The notes beneath the pieces were generated by a model. That model was not told the DNA's origin and ran no database searches. It saw only the letters and a list, made by a program, of their open reading frames with translations. Below are positions 1-8,209 of a stretch of 64,000 nucleotides of DNA, in pieces (the first letter of the stretch is position 1; every line of letters starts with the position of its first letter). Position numbers and translations under genes: made by a program. The stretch lies in the NCBI GenBank assembly GCA_963169045.1, contig CAUJDF010000108.1, positions 99,490 through 163,489 on the forward strand. Direction: 5' to 3'. The stretch is from Myxococcota bacterium. GTDB lineage: Bacteria > Myxococcota_A > Bradymonadia > UBA7976 > UBA1532.

Positions 1-22
1 GAAGCGCGACCTGCCGCGCTGA
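1..22 (+). CDS. possible 3' end of a gene entering from the left
   Basis: Reading right, positions 2-22 translate as Lys-Arg-Asp-Leu-Pro-Arg then TGA. The stop directly abuts the stop of the small leftward reading frame that ends at 23, a zero-gap convergent arrangement also seen at 32368/32369. The fragment is too short to identify and may be chance. Confidence 0.2.
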
Positions 23-130
23 TCAGGGCGGATCCGGCGGCCGCGCCACGGTTCGATCCGCGGCGACGGTCGTCGGGGCGTCGGCGACCGCGGCCGCCGC
101 GCACCCCGCCGCGGCGAGCCACACCCTCAC
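23..130 (-). CDS. possible 35-residue protein coupled to the exonuclease gene
   Basis: A leftward frame starts with GTG at 130, overlaps the TGA of the exonuclease gene by four bases (GTGA), and stops at 23. The same GTGA or ATGA overlap joins several secure gene pairs in this window (27211-27214, 36655-36658, 41389-41392), which is the main reason to list it. The product begins MRVWLAAAGCAAAAV and then becomes Ala/Pro-rich. The LAAAGC looks like a lipobox, but the preceding segment is very short for a real signal peptide. No family is recognised, and it could be a chance frame in GC-rich DNA. Confidence 0.3.
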   Translation of the reverse strand: MRVWLAAAGCAAAAVADAPTTVAADRTVARPPDPP

Positions 131-1002
131 GCGCCGCGCGCCGGCACCTTCTCCGCGCGCTCACGGAGGCGCTTGAAGCCCATGCGGGCGCAGAACGCGG
201 GCCAGGCCGCCGAGGGGCCGCGCCAGCGCAGGTCCTCGGCGCCCTCGGGGACGGGCGCGTCGGTGGAGAGCGTCGCGAGGCGGCGATAGAGCAGCGCGGC
301 GTCGCGGTGCGCGTTCAGGTTCTCGGCGAGGCGCGCGGCGCCGCGAACCGCGACCCTCCAGTCTCCCGGGTCCCTCGGGACATCGGCGACGTGTCCGTGG
401 GCGGCGAGCACGGCCGCCGCCGACTTCGGCCCCCAGCCGGGCACTCCGGGCAGGCCGTCGGCGGCGTCGCCCACGAGCGCCAGCCAGTCGGGGATCGAGG
501 CCGGCGGCACGCCCCACTTCGCGCGCACGGCATCCTCGTCGGTCTCCACGCCCTTCTTGCGGTCGAGCATCACGACGCGCCGGCCGTCGACGAGCTGGGC
601 GAAGTCCTTGTCGGTGGCGCAGACGAACACGCGCTCGAACGCGCCGCCGAGGCGGTGCACGGCGGTGCCGATCGCGTCGTCGGCCTCGAATTCGACCATC
701 GGCCACAGGGTGACGCCGAGCGCGGCGAGGCCGTCCTCGAGCGGCGCGAACTGCGCGAGCAGCGCCGGCTCGACGTCGTCGCCGGTCTTGTAGCCGGCGA
801 ACTCACGGTTGCGCCACGAGGTGATGACGCGGTCGGTGGCGCAGCCGACGTGGGTCACGCCGGGCTCGCCGAGCAGCGAGACGACGCTCGACAGCGCGCC
901 GAGCACCGCGCCGGCCTCGGCGCCGTCCGGCGTCTTGATGGAGGGCATGGCGAAGTACGCCTTGAAGAGCTCCCACGTCGCGTCGACGAGATGCAGGTGC
1001 AC
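127..1002 (-). CDS. 5'-3' exonuclease, FEN/PIN family
   Basis: A 291-residue protein resembling the stand-alone 5'-nuclease domain of DNA polymerase I and ExoIX-type enzymes, which remove 5' flaps and RNA primers. The N-terminus begins HLHLVDATWELF, the usual first PIN strand with its metal-binding Asp. ATDKDFAQLV carries further acidic metal ligands. GDAADGLPGVPGWGPKSA is the helix-three-turn-helix DNA-binding motif (GDxxDxxPGxxGxGxKxA). A longer frame runs upstream, but the GTG at 1002 is preferred because the homologous region starts there and GGAG lies five bases before it. The first 100 bp upstream are shared with the divergent gene at 1103. No polymerase domain is attached, so it acts alone, probably in replication or repair. 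Confidence 0.9.
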   Translation of the reverse strand: MHLHLVDATWELFKAYFAMPSIKTPDGAEAGAVLGALSSVVSLLGEPGVTHVGCATDRVITSWRNREFAGYKTGDDVEPALLAQFAPLEDGLAALGVTLWPMVEFEADDAIGTAVHRLGGAFERVFVCATDKDFAQLVDGRRVVMLDRKKGVETDEDAVRAKWGVPPASIPDWLALVGDAADGLPGVPGWGPKSAAAVLAAHGHVADVPRDPGDWRVAVRGAARLAENLNAHRDAALLYRRLATLSTDAPVPEGAEDLRWRGPSAAWPAFCARMGFKRLRERAEKVPARGA

Positions 1003-1102
1003 GCGCGCTCCGGTGACGTTTCCGGGCAAGATAACGCATTCGGCGTCGCAACCCGCGCGCGGCGGTCGGGTTGTCTCCCGTGACGAAACGAAGGAGGCGG
1101 TG

Positions 1103-2902
1103 ATGCGGTGGACGGCGGCGCTGGTGGCGCTCTGGCTCTGGGGATGCGGCGAGGCGGCCGAGGACGCGCCCGACGGCGGCGCGGCGGCGCCCGACGCGGC
1201 TGCGCCCGACGCGGCGGCGGCGCCCGACGCCGGCGGGTCGTGCGTCCCCGAGCGCGCGGCGTTCGCGGACGATGTGGCGGCGCGGCTCGAGACGTGGTGC
1301 GGGGCGTGCCACGGCGAGTCGACCCTGTTCGGCGCGCCGTTCACGCTGCTCGACTACGACGCGCTCGTGGCCGGCGAGCCGGGGGCCCGCCGCGTCGACC
1401 GCGTCGTGGCGCGGCTGCGCGAGGGCACCATGCCGCCCGCCGGCCAGCCCCAGCCGGACAGCGAGGCGCGCATGGCCCTGCTCGACTGGGCGACGTGCGG
1501 CGCGAACCGCGGCGAGCCGCCCGAGGGCCCGCCCCCCGGCGGCTTCGAGGTGGACCGGCCCATCCTGCCCGATCCGGGCGAGCCGCCCGCGGGCACCGAC
1601 TTCTTCGAGCTGCGCGCCGGCCGTTTCGCGGTGCCCGCCGACCGCAGCGACCACTACGAGTGCTTCTCGTTCGCCGCGCCGGTCGACGGCGAGCGCTTCA
1701 TCCGCCGCATCGAGACGATCGTCGACGACGCGCGCGTCGTGCACCACATCGTCGTCATCCCCGGCGCCGAGGGGCTCGAGGCCGGCGCCCACGGCCGCTG
1801 CCGCAACGAGAACGCCCTGCAGCTGATCTACGGATGGGCGCCGGGGCAGGGGGCGCTGCAGTTCGCCGAGGGCGGGCTGCGCGTGCGCCCGGGCGAGCGC
1901 CTGACGCTGCAGATCCACTACAACAACTCGGCGGGCCACACCGACGTGGCCGACTCGAGCGGCATCCGCGTCTACCACGGCCCCGCCGAGGGCCCCGAGG
2001 TCGGGATGCTCATCTTCGGCCCGCTCGGCTTCGCGGTGCCCGGCCGCAGCGAGGGCGACGCGCTCGGGGCGTGCACGCTGCCGCAGGACATGCGCCTGCT
2101 GGCCAGCTTCCCGCACATGCACGAGTTCGGGCACGCGTTCGAGCAGACGGTGGAGCGCGCCGCCGGCGGCGTCGAGCCGCTCATCACGCTGCGCGGCTGG
2201 GACTTCGCCAGCCAGTTCGTCTACGAGACGCCGATGGACCTGCGGGCCGGCGACGTCGTCCGCACGCGCTGCGTCTTTCGCAACCCGAACGAAGGGCCGA
2301 TCGGCTTCGGGCCGCGGACGGGCGACGAGATGTGCTTCAACTTCGCGTACGTGACGCCGCCGCCGCCCAACGGCTACTGCAACGAGGAGATGGAGGCGCC
2401 GCTCGTCTACGCGCCCGGCGCGTGCGCCCCCGAGGGCGCGGCCACGCTCGCGCCGCCCACGGTGAAGGGCGAGATCGTCGTCGCGCCGCCGCCGACGCTC
2501 GCCGGCGGCGCCCTGCCCGAGGGCCGGTTCGTCGTCGACGGCGCCGCGGTGATGCTCGGCCGGGCGCAGGTCGGCTCCTCGGAGGTCGACGTCGAGAAGA
2601 GCAACGTGCGCATGGCCGGCGTCGCCGACTTCGCGGACGGCGCGCTGCGCCTCGACGTGAACGCGTCGCTGCACTTCGTCGCCGGCGCGCTGGCGCTCGA
2701 CCGCGCCATCCCGCTGTCGGTGGCGGGCGCGGTCACCGCGGGCGAAGGCGGTGGCCTGACGCTCGACGCCGCGTGCGGCAGCATCCCCGGCGGCGGCACG
2801 CTCTCGTTCGAGCGCATGGGCGAGCGCCTGCGCCTCGGCGTGAACTTCAGCGGCGCCGCCATCCCGCTCTTCGTGCAGGTGGACCTGCGCCCCGCCGACT
2901 GA
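1103..2902 (+). CDS. lipoprotein with c-type haem motif and copper type II monooxygenase-like domains
   Basis: A 599-residue protein. It starts at the ATG preceded by AAGGAGG (1091-1097). The signal peptide ends in LWLWGC, a plausible lipobox, followed by a low-complexity Pro-Asp-Ala linker. Residues 66-70 are CGACH, a covalent haem c site in a small cytochrome-like segment. The rest resembles ascorbate-dependent copper type II monooxygenases (peptidylglycine and dopamine hydroxylases). Copper-ligand candidates are the His pair in VHHIVVIP, QIHYNN, and the HMH of SFPHMHEFGHAFE. In the known family, electrons reach the copper from ascorbate; here the attached haem suggests an internal electron donor, which is inference. 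The substrate is unknown. The product should be anchored to a membrane outside the cytoplasm. Confidence 0.8.
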   Translation: MRWTAALVALWLWGCGEAAEDAPDGGAAAPDAAAPDAAAAPDAGGSCVPERAAFADDVAARLETWCGACHGESTLFGAPFTLLDYDALVAGEPGARRVDRVVARLREGTMPPAGQPQPDSEARMALLDWATCGANRGEPPEGPPPGGFEVDRPILPDPGEPPAGTDFFELRAGRFAVPADRSDHYECFSFAAPVDGERFIRRIETIVDDARVVHHIVVIPGAEGLEAGAHGRCRNENALQLIYGWAPGQGALQFAEGGLRVRPGERLTLQIHYNNSAGHTDVADSSGIRVYHGPAEGPEVGMLIFGPLGFAVPGRSEGDALGACTLPQDMRLLASFPHMHEFGHAFEQTVERAAGGVEPLITLRGWDFASQFVYETPMDLRAGDVVRTRCVFRNPNEGPIGFGPRTGDEMCFNFAYVTPPPPNGYCNEEMEAPLVYAPGACAPEGAATLAPPTVKGEIVVAPPPTLAGGALPEGRFVVDGAAVMLGRAQVGSSEVDVEKSNVRMAGVADFADGALRLDVNASLHFVAGALALDRAIPLSVAGAVTAGEGGGLTLDAACGSIPGGGTLSFERMGERLRLGVNFSGAAIPLFVQVDLRPAD

Positions 2903-2914
2903 CGCGGCCGGAGA

Positions 2915-4051
2915 TCAGGGCGTCGGCGGCGCCGGCGAGAGGTCGCCCGTCGTCGTCGCCCTGCAGGCGCAGACCTTGTCGGCGCACGGCAGGCAGCGGT
3001 TCCCGCCGTCGTCGGACAGCGAGACGTCGGCGGCGCTCGGCGGGACGCAATCCGCGGCCCCCACGCCGATGGCGAGGCCGTTGCCGGCGAAGGTGTTGTC
3101 GCTCAGCGCCGCCGCGGCGGGCGCGCCGTCGGCGTCGCAGCCGGCGACGAGCAGGCCGGCGCCGCCGTTCTCGACGATGCGGTTCGCGTCGACGCCCACC
3201 GCCGAGCGGTAGACGCGCAGGCCGTTCCCGAAGGTGCCGTCCGGGCCGAAGCCGTTGAAGGCCATGTCCGTCCCGCTCACCGCGCCGCGCGCGTTGTCGA
3301 AGGTGACGCCCGCGACGCCGTTGCCGCCGACGAACGAGCGCGTGATCTCGACGGGCACCGCGTCGCCGACGACGTGGATGCCGCCCGCCGCGTGGTCGGT
3401 GACCGTGGCGCGGTCGATGCGCAGCCCGCCCGGCGCCTGCGAGGCGGCGTAGATCAGCAACCCGATGCCGCCGGAGTCGCGAACGAACGTGCGACGGATC
3501 CGCAGGCGGTCGACGCCCCGCAGCACGACGCCGTGGCCGACGGTGCCCTCGATCTCGACGCGCTCGAGGTCCAGCGCGCCGAAGCGGCCGGCGATGCCGC
3601 GCTCGCCGCCCTCGATGCGGACGCGCTCGGCGCCGACGGCGGGCAGCGCGTCGTCGTCGGTCGCGATGCCGGCGGCGCCGCCGACCAGCGTCAGCCGCGA
3701 GAGCGTGCCGCCGCCGCCCGGCCCGTACGTCAGCACGGCCCGGTCGCCTCCGGGCGCCACGATCTCGGCGCCCCGCCCGCCACCCTCGACGCGGACCGTC
3801 TTGCCCGTGATCGTCAGCGCCTCGACGTAGCGCCCGGCCCGGATGCGCACGGTGCCGCCGTCGGCGACCGCGTCGAGGCCGGCCTGCAGCGTCGGCAGCC
3901 GCCGCGAGGGCACCGTCACCTCGGCCGGCGCCGGGCACTGGCCCTCGGCGCACGGCACGCCGTCGGCGTCGGGGCAGCGCGCCTGCGCGATGGACGGGGC
4001 GACGAGGGCCCCGAGGACGAGGAGAGGACGTCGCAGCATCGGGTGAGGCAT
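2915..4051 (-). CDS. secreted right-handed parallel beta-helix protein
   Basis: A 378-residue protein with a signal peptide (LLVLGALVAPSIAQA) and then repeated short strands typical of pectate-lyase-like beta-helices. TLQAGLDAVADGGTVRIRAG is the usual first coil of the family. Later coils have the pattern of short hydrophobic strands with Gly/Asn/Asp turns. A Cys-rich tail with CLPCADKVCAC may be disulfide-bonded. There are no clear catalytic residues, so binding or structural use is as likely as polysaccharide cleavage. The start is uncertain: ATG at 4051 (MPHPM) or ATG at 4039; neither has a strong ribosome-binding site. It lies 89 bp downstream of the beta-propeller lipoprotein gene and is probably the last gene of that operon. 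Confidence 0.7.
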   Translation of the reverse strand: MPHPMLRRPLLVLGALVAPSIAQARCPDADGVPCAEGQCPAPAEVTVPSRRLPTLQAGLDAVADGGTVRIRAGRYVEALTITGKTVRVEGGGRGAEIVAPGGDRAVLTYGPGGGGTLSRLTLVGGAAGIATDDDALPAVGAERVRIEGGERGIAGRFGALDLERVEIEGTVGHGVVLRGVDRLRIRRTFVRDSGGIGLLIYAASQAPGGLRIDRATVTDHAAGGIHVVGDAVPVEITRSFVGGNGVAGVTFDNARGAVSGTDMAFNGFGPDGTFGNGLRVYRSAVGVDANRIVENGGAGLLVAGCDADGAPAAAALSDNTFAGNGLAIGVGAADCVPPSAADVSLSDDGGNRCLPCADKVCACRATTTGDLSPAPPTP

Positions 4052-4140
4052 GGCGCGGAATGGAACACGGACGGCGCGCGGCGACAAGGAGTTCCCGCGG
4101 ACCCCCCCGAACCGGCGGCGCCCGCGGCGCGGGGCCCGGG

Positions 4141-7100
4141 TCATTCGCGCGGGAGCAGGTTGGTCTCGTCGAGGCCGAAGCGGTACACGCCGTAGCGGCC
4201 GGCGGCGAAGTACAGGTCGCGGCCGGCGACGAGCACGCGCTGCGGCCAGCCGCGCGTGGCGAACCAGGCCTGCGCGCGGGGCCGCGCGGCGTCGTCCAGG
4301 TTCATCACCAGCAGGCCGCCGGGCACCGCGAACAGCGCGCGGCCGGCCACCGCCTCGCGCAGCTCCGCCCAGGTGTCGACCGCCACGCTCGCCAGCGTCG
4401 CGAGGTCGGGCGCAGTGGCGTCGAGCACGGTCAGCGACTGGAACGGCGGCGCCTCCGCCGGCGCGACGACCGCGTCGCCGCCACCCGGCGCGACGCTGCC
4501 GCCGCCCGTGCCCACGCCGACGTCGACCGGATCGCTCGTCCAGCTCGGACGGTGGCTCACGAGCAGGTGGCCGGCGCCGTCGAGGCGGAGCGTGTGCACG
4601 TCGTCGCCGTCGAAGCGCCGCGTGCCCTCGAGCGTCGCCCGGTCGCCCTCGATGCGCAGGCGGCAGATCGCGGTGCGCGCGAGCTGGCCGTCCCAGAAGG
4701 CGTCGCGCGTGAACACGACGTCGTCCTCCACCGCCGCGAGCTCGCCGGGCACATTGACCGGCGCGCCCACGCGCACGTCGTCCGGGTCGCGCACGTCGGC
4801 GCGCACGAAGTGCCACGACACGTACGGCCGCGGATCGCCGGCCAGCGCCGTCGGGCGCGCGAAGGCCACGTACACCGCCTCGCCGGCGCCGAGCACCGCC
4901 GTCGTCTCCTGCTCGTCGGGCAGCGCCACCGTCGCCGCGAGGCGGGGCGCCGCCGACACGTCGAGCACGTGCAGGCGCACCGACTGCCAGTAGCGGTAGC
5001 GGTCCCACTCGTAACAGCTCCGCTCCGTCTCGACGCCCGCCGCGTCCACCGCCTCGCAGTCGAGCGTCTCGCCGTCGTAGAGGCATCGCTCGAGCGAGCC
5101 CGAGCAGATCTCGGGGCGGCCGTCGGTGGCGCGGCACTCGATGGCGCCGCCGTAGAAGGTGCAGGCGCGCTCGCCGTCCCACGCGCAGCCGCGCGGGCCC
5201 TCGACCGCCTGCGTGTAGCAGACGCGCTCGTGGCCGACGACGCGCTGCTGCGGCACGCGCTCGACGAAGACGAGCGACCCGCCGGCGGCGATCGCCTCGT
5301 GCCGCGGGTTCCACCCCCAGCCGCAGTCGAAGCAGGCGTCCGCGGGCATCGGGCGTCCCCATCCGCCGTTCCACGCCGCGGGCAACTCGCGGGTGACGAG
5401 CTCGCCCGCGTGCCGCGGGTGGGCGGGATCGGCGAAGTCCCACGCGACGACCGTCGACTCGACGGGCCACGGGTCCTTCGGATCGGCCGGCTCGACGGCG
5501 CGCGCCGACACGACGACCAGCGTCGAGCCGACGGCGTGCACCGCCGCGCCGGCCGGCACCTCGACGCTCGCCACCGGGACCGCGTGGTCCGGATCGTCGG
5601 CCAACCGGACGACCTCGAGGCGCGACGGCGGCAGCGCTTCGCCGTTGGCGGCGCCCCACCAGTCGTAGGCGCCGCGCGTGTCGTGGAGGCGCACGCCGTG
5701 GTCGCCGACCACGAAGAAGTCCGCATGGTCGGGGGCGAGGTCGAGGCCGCCCAGCCGGGCCGGACGGTCCGGGTCGGACGCGTCGAAGAAGCTCAGCGCC
5801 TCGTCGGACAGGTTCGCCGGCATGTCGTCGGCGGCGCGGAAGGTGCGCCGCACCGGCGTGCCGTGGTCCATCACGCCGCGACGCGTCAGCGTCTCCTTCG
5901 AGAAGGTGAAGATCTGCACGCCGGACACGTGTCGTCGCGCGTCGGCGTCCCACGCGGTGAACGGCAACAGCACGAGGCCGGTCTCGAGCGCGCCGCCGGG
6001 TCCCGACACGCGCACCGCGTCCTCGACGACGCCGAACGCCTTGTCGTCCCACTGCGCCGTCGACCAGCTCTCGGCGAACGCCACCTCGGCGCGCGCCACG
6101 AGGGGCTCGGGGTTCCCGAGGTCGGTCGTGTCGTAGAGGCTGACCGCCATCGTGCGGCCGACCTCGTCGTTCACGCCGATGCCGATCAGGCGCTCGCCGG
6201 CGAACGTGGCGCGGAAGAAGTCGTTCCAGCCGGAGACGATGAACTCCGCGCGCTCGGTGATCCGGCCCTCGCCGTCGACCTCGAACGCGTGGAAGGGGTC
6301 GCGCCGGAAGTATGTGACGAAGAACGCCTTTTCGCCGAGGAAGAGCGTGGCGAACAGCTCCTGCCCGTCGCCGAAGGTCTTGTGGTCGAGCGGCGCGGGC
6401 CGGTCCACGTCCGAGGCGTCGAAGGTCTCGACGTGGTTCGTCCCGTCGCCCGACGAGACGACCTGCAGGACGTCGCCGTACAGGTCCATGTCGAACTTGT
6501 TGCGCACGCGGCCCGCCGCCTGGACGTCGCCGCCGGGGCGCATCGTGCCGTCGGGGCTGGCGATGTCGACGAGCGCGACGCGGCTCCGGCCGCCCTCGCG
6601 GGTCCAGTCGTTCCGGGCGATCATGAGGACCTCGGGGGTCGCCTGGACGTCCGCCACGTCGCCGCCGAGCCCCACCTCCCCGCGCGGGGCGAGCGTCCCG
6701 TCGGCGCCGAGCGTGAAGCTGCGCGCCGTGGTGACCGACTCCGAGACGGCGACGCCCTCTTCGTTCTCGACGGTCTCCCAGGTCTGGCTGACGACGTAGA
6801 GCGCGCTGCGCCCGCCGCCCTCGACCATGCGGCTCGTGCGGATGAAGCCCGGCACGCGCTGCCGCGCCCGCTCCACGGGCCGCTCGGGGTCGGCGACGTC
6901 GACCACGACGACGAGGCCGCCCTCCCAAGCCTCGGGCAGCACGTCGTCGCGGGCGCCGTAGTAGCCGCGCCAGCCGTTCAGCAGCAGCACGGCATGGCGG
7001 CCCGCGACGTACATCTCCACCGGCTCGCCCGGCACCTGCAGCTGGCCGGTGATCTGCGGCGCGGCGGGGTCGTGGAAGTCGACGACCTGCAGGCCGCGGT

Positions 7101-7344
7101 AGGGGTTGAGGTTCAGCAGCCGGCCGTCGCCGAGCAGGCGATAGATGTCGCCCTCGACGACCTCCGGCTCCTCGCCGCCGCCGGGCGCGCCGGTGTCCAC
7201 GCCGCGATCGGGCTGGCGACCGTCGTCGCGGTCCGCCGACACATAGCGGTGGGGGGGCGACTCGCCGCCGGGATCGACCTCGTCGGTCTCGCAGCCCGGC
7301 AGCGCGAAGAGAGAGAGAAGGCAGAGGAGGAGTGGGGATCGCAT
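4141..7344 (-). CDS. beta-propeller domain lipoprotein (copy 1)
   Basis: A 1067-residue lipoprotein with lipobox LPGC, preceded by GGAGG six bases before the ATG. After an acidic linker come many blade-like repeats of the secreted beta-propeller family, with signatures such as LQVVDFHDPAAP, VVVDVADPERP and LYDTTDLGNPEPL. A Cys-rich insert in the middle (CFDCGWGWNP, then several spaced Cys) suggests disulfides. It is clearly paralogous to the gene at 59626-62820: same length, same order of blades, shared phrases such as SGWNDFF and GDGQELFATLF. The likely role is an envelope-anchored binding scaffold; the ligand is unknown. It follows the Cys-rich lipoprotein gene by 33 bp and precedes the beta-helix gene, all on one strand. 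Confidence 0.8.
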   Translation of the reverse strand: MRSPLLLCLLSLFALPGCETDEVDPGGESPPHRYVSADRDDGRQPDRGVDTGAPGGGEEPEVVEGDIYRLLGDGRLLNLNPYRGLQVVDFHDPAAPQITGQLQVPGEPVEMYVAGRHAVLLLNGWRGYYGARDDVLPEAWEGGLVVVVDVADPERPVERARQRVPGFIRTSRMVEGGGRSALYVVSQTWETVENEEGVAVSESVTTARSFTLGADGTLAPRGEVGLGGDVADVQATPEVLMIARNDWTREGGRSRVALVDIASPDGTMRPGGDVQAAGRVRNKFDMDLYGDVLQVVSSGDGTNHVETFDASDVDRPAPLDHKTFGDGQELFATLFLGEKAFFVTYFRRDPFHAFEVDGEGRITERAEFIVSGWNDFFRATFAGERLIGIGVNDEVGRTMAVSLYDTTDLGNPEPLVARAEVAFAESWSTAQWDDKAFGVVEDAVRVSGPGGALETGLVLLPFTAWDADARRHVSGVQIFTFSKETLTRRGVMDHGTPVRRTFRAADDMPANLSDEALSFFDASDPDRPARLGGLDLAPDHADFFVVGDHGVRLHDTRGAYDWWGAANGEALPPSRLEVVRLADDPDHAVPVASVEVPAGAAVHAVGSTLVVVSARAVEPADPKDPWPVESTVVAWDFADPAHPRHAGELVTRELPAAWNGGWGRPMPADACFDCGWGWNPRHEAIAAGGSLVFVERVPQQRVVGHERVCYTQAVEGPRGCAWDGERACTFYGGAIECRATDGRPEICSGSLERCLYDGETLDCEAVDAAGVETERSCYEWDRYRYWQSVRLHVLDVSAAPRLAATVALPDEQETTAVLGAGEAVYVAFARPTALAGDPRPYVSWHFVRADVRDPDDVRVGAPVNVPGELAAVEDDVVFTRDAFWDGQLARTAICRLRIEGDRATLEGTRRFDGDDVHTLRLDGAGHLLVSHRPSWTSDPVDVGVGTGGGSVAPGGGDAVVAPAEAPPFQSLTVLDATAPDLATLASVAVDTWAELREAVAGRALFAVPGGLLVMNLDDAARPRAQAWFATRGWPQRVLVAGRDLYFAAGRYGVYRFGLDETNLLPRE

Positions 7345-7377
7345 GGCGGGCCTCCGATGCAGAGGCGGGCGGCGGCC

Positions 7378-7965
7378 TCAGCCGCGCGGCCCGCACTCCG
7401 TGGTGACGCGGACGTGGCACATCGTGCAGGCCGCGCCGCCGCCGGTGAGCGCGCAGTCGGCGTCGCAGGCCTCCCAGAGCAGCTCGCAGACCACGGCCGG
7501 GTCCTCGACGGGGCGCGCGTCCTCGAGCCGGTTGCAGACGCCGCACTCGACGCAGACCACGCGCGCGTCCTCGCACGCGGGCTTGCCGGCGCGGACGCAC
7601 CCGCCGCAGGACGCGTCGACGCAGGTGCCGACCGCCACCGGGTCCGGCGCGCCGTCGCGCGGCCCGAAGGCGCACGAGTCGAGACACTCGTCCGAACGGT
7701 TCTCGCACATGCGGCAGGCGTCGGCCGGCGTCGCCGCCTTGTCTTCGCACCAGCGGGCGACCGGCGTCTCGACGCCCGGGTGCGGCGCCCAGGGCAGCAC
7801 GTCGCCGGGCAGCACGAACGGGTCGAACAGGACGTCGCCAGGACCACCGAGCTCGATGCCGGCGCCCAGCAGATCGTCCTCGCCGTCGACGCCGCCCGAC
7901 TCCGCCGCGCAGCCGGCGAGCGCCAGCGCGCACAGACCCGACAGCAGCCACTTCGCGGTTCTCAT
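7378..7965 (-). CDS. Cys-rich lipoprotein of unknown function
   Basis: A 195-residue protein. The ATG at 7965 has GGAGG seven bases upstream. Signal peptide with lipobox LAGC. The mature part contains many cysteines in pairs (CRMCENRSDEC, CGGC, CVECGVC, CTMCH). They are probably oxidised or metal-binding, but the only CxxCH is the single CTMCH near the C-terminus, and there are no other haem signs. I recognise no family. It is first in the leftward operon with the beta-propeller and beta-helix genes, so a shared surface or periplasmic assembly is likely (inference). Confidence 0.65.
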   Translation of the reverse strand: MRTAKWLLSGLCALALAGCAAESGGVDGEDDLLGAGIELGGPGDVLFDPFVLPGDVLPWAPHPGVETPVARWCEDKAATPADACRMCENRSDECLDSCAFGPRDGAPDPVAVGTCVDASCGGCVRAGKPACEDARVVCVECGVCNRLEDARPVEDPAVVCELLWEACDADCALTGGGAACTMCHVRVTTECGPRG

Positions 7966-8031
7966 GACCCAACCTCCCCGGGTCGATCCCATGCGGCCCG
8001 TCTCGCCCCGAGACAACGCAAGCGACGGGCC

Positions 8032-8052
8032 ATGGCGCCGGGCGAGCGCCAT
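8032..8052. repeat. perfect 7-bp inverted repeat in the divergent intergenic region
   Basis: ATGGCGC and GCGCCAT flank a 7-base centre. The dyad lies between the Cys-rich lipoprotein gene (start 7965, leftward) and the RHS toxin gene (start 8210, rightward). It could be an operator or a hairpin in the RHS leader. In DNA this GC-rich a seven-base dyad may also be chance. Confidence 0.3.
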
Positions 8053-8198
8053 CGTGGCGGGGCGCACGGATCGGCAACGTCGGGGGTGGGGGAGGTTACG
8101 AAGGTGGCCCGCAGGCCTGGGGGACGGACCAGTTGCGGCGCAGGGCCAAGGCGGGCATCCTTGGGCCTCGCCAGCACCGGCATGGCCGTGGAGGACTC

Positions 8199-8203
8199 GG
8201 AGG
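8199..8203 (+). promoter_or_regulatory. ribosome-binding site that sets a TTG start for the RHS toxin
   Basis: GGAGG sits six bases before TTG at 8210. This is the only well-spaced ribosome-binding site before the conserved gp5-like domain, which begins at the next few codons. The open frame continues far upstream, but that part overlaps the divergent lipoprotein gene and has no family similarity. Confidence 0.7.
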
Positions 8204-8209
8204 CGTGCG

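Noticed and set aside
803..2674. A 623-residue leftward frame opposite the copper monooxygenase gene
   Set aside because: Arg/Ala-rich shadow without family similarity; the rightward frame has signal peptide, haem and copper motifs.
7343..8209. Upstream extension of the RHS gene to 7343
   Set aside because: It overlaps the divergent Cys-rich lipoprotein gene, has no family match, and the TTG at 8210 has a well-spaced ribosome-binding site.
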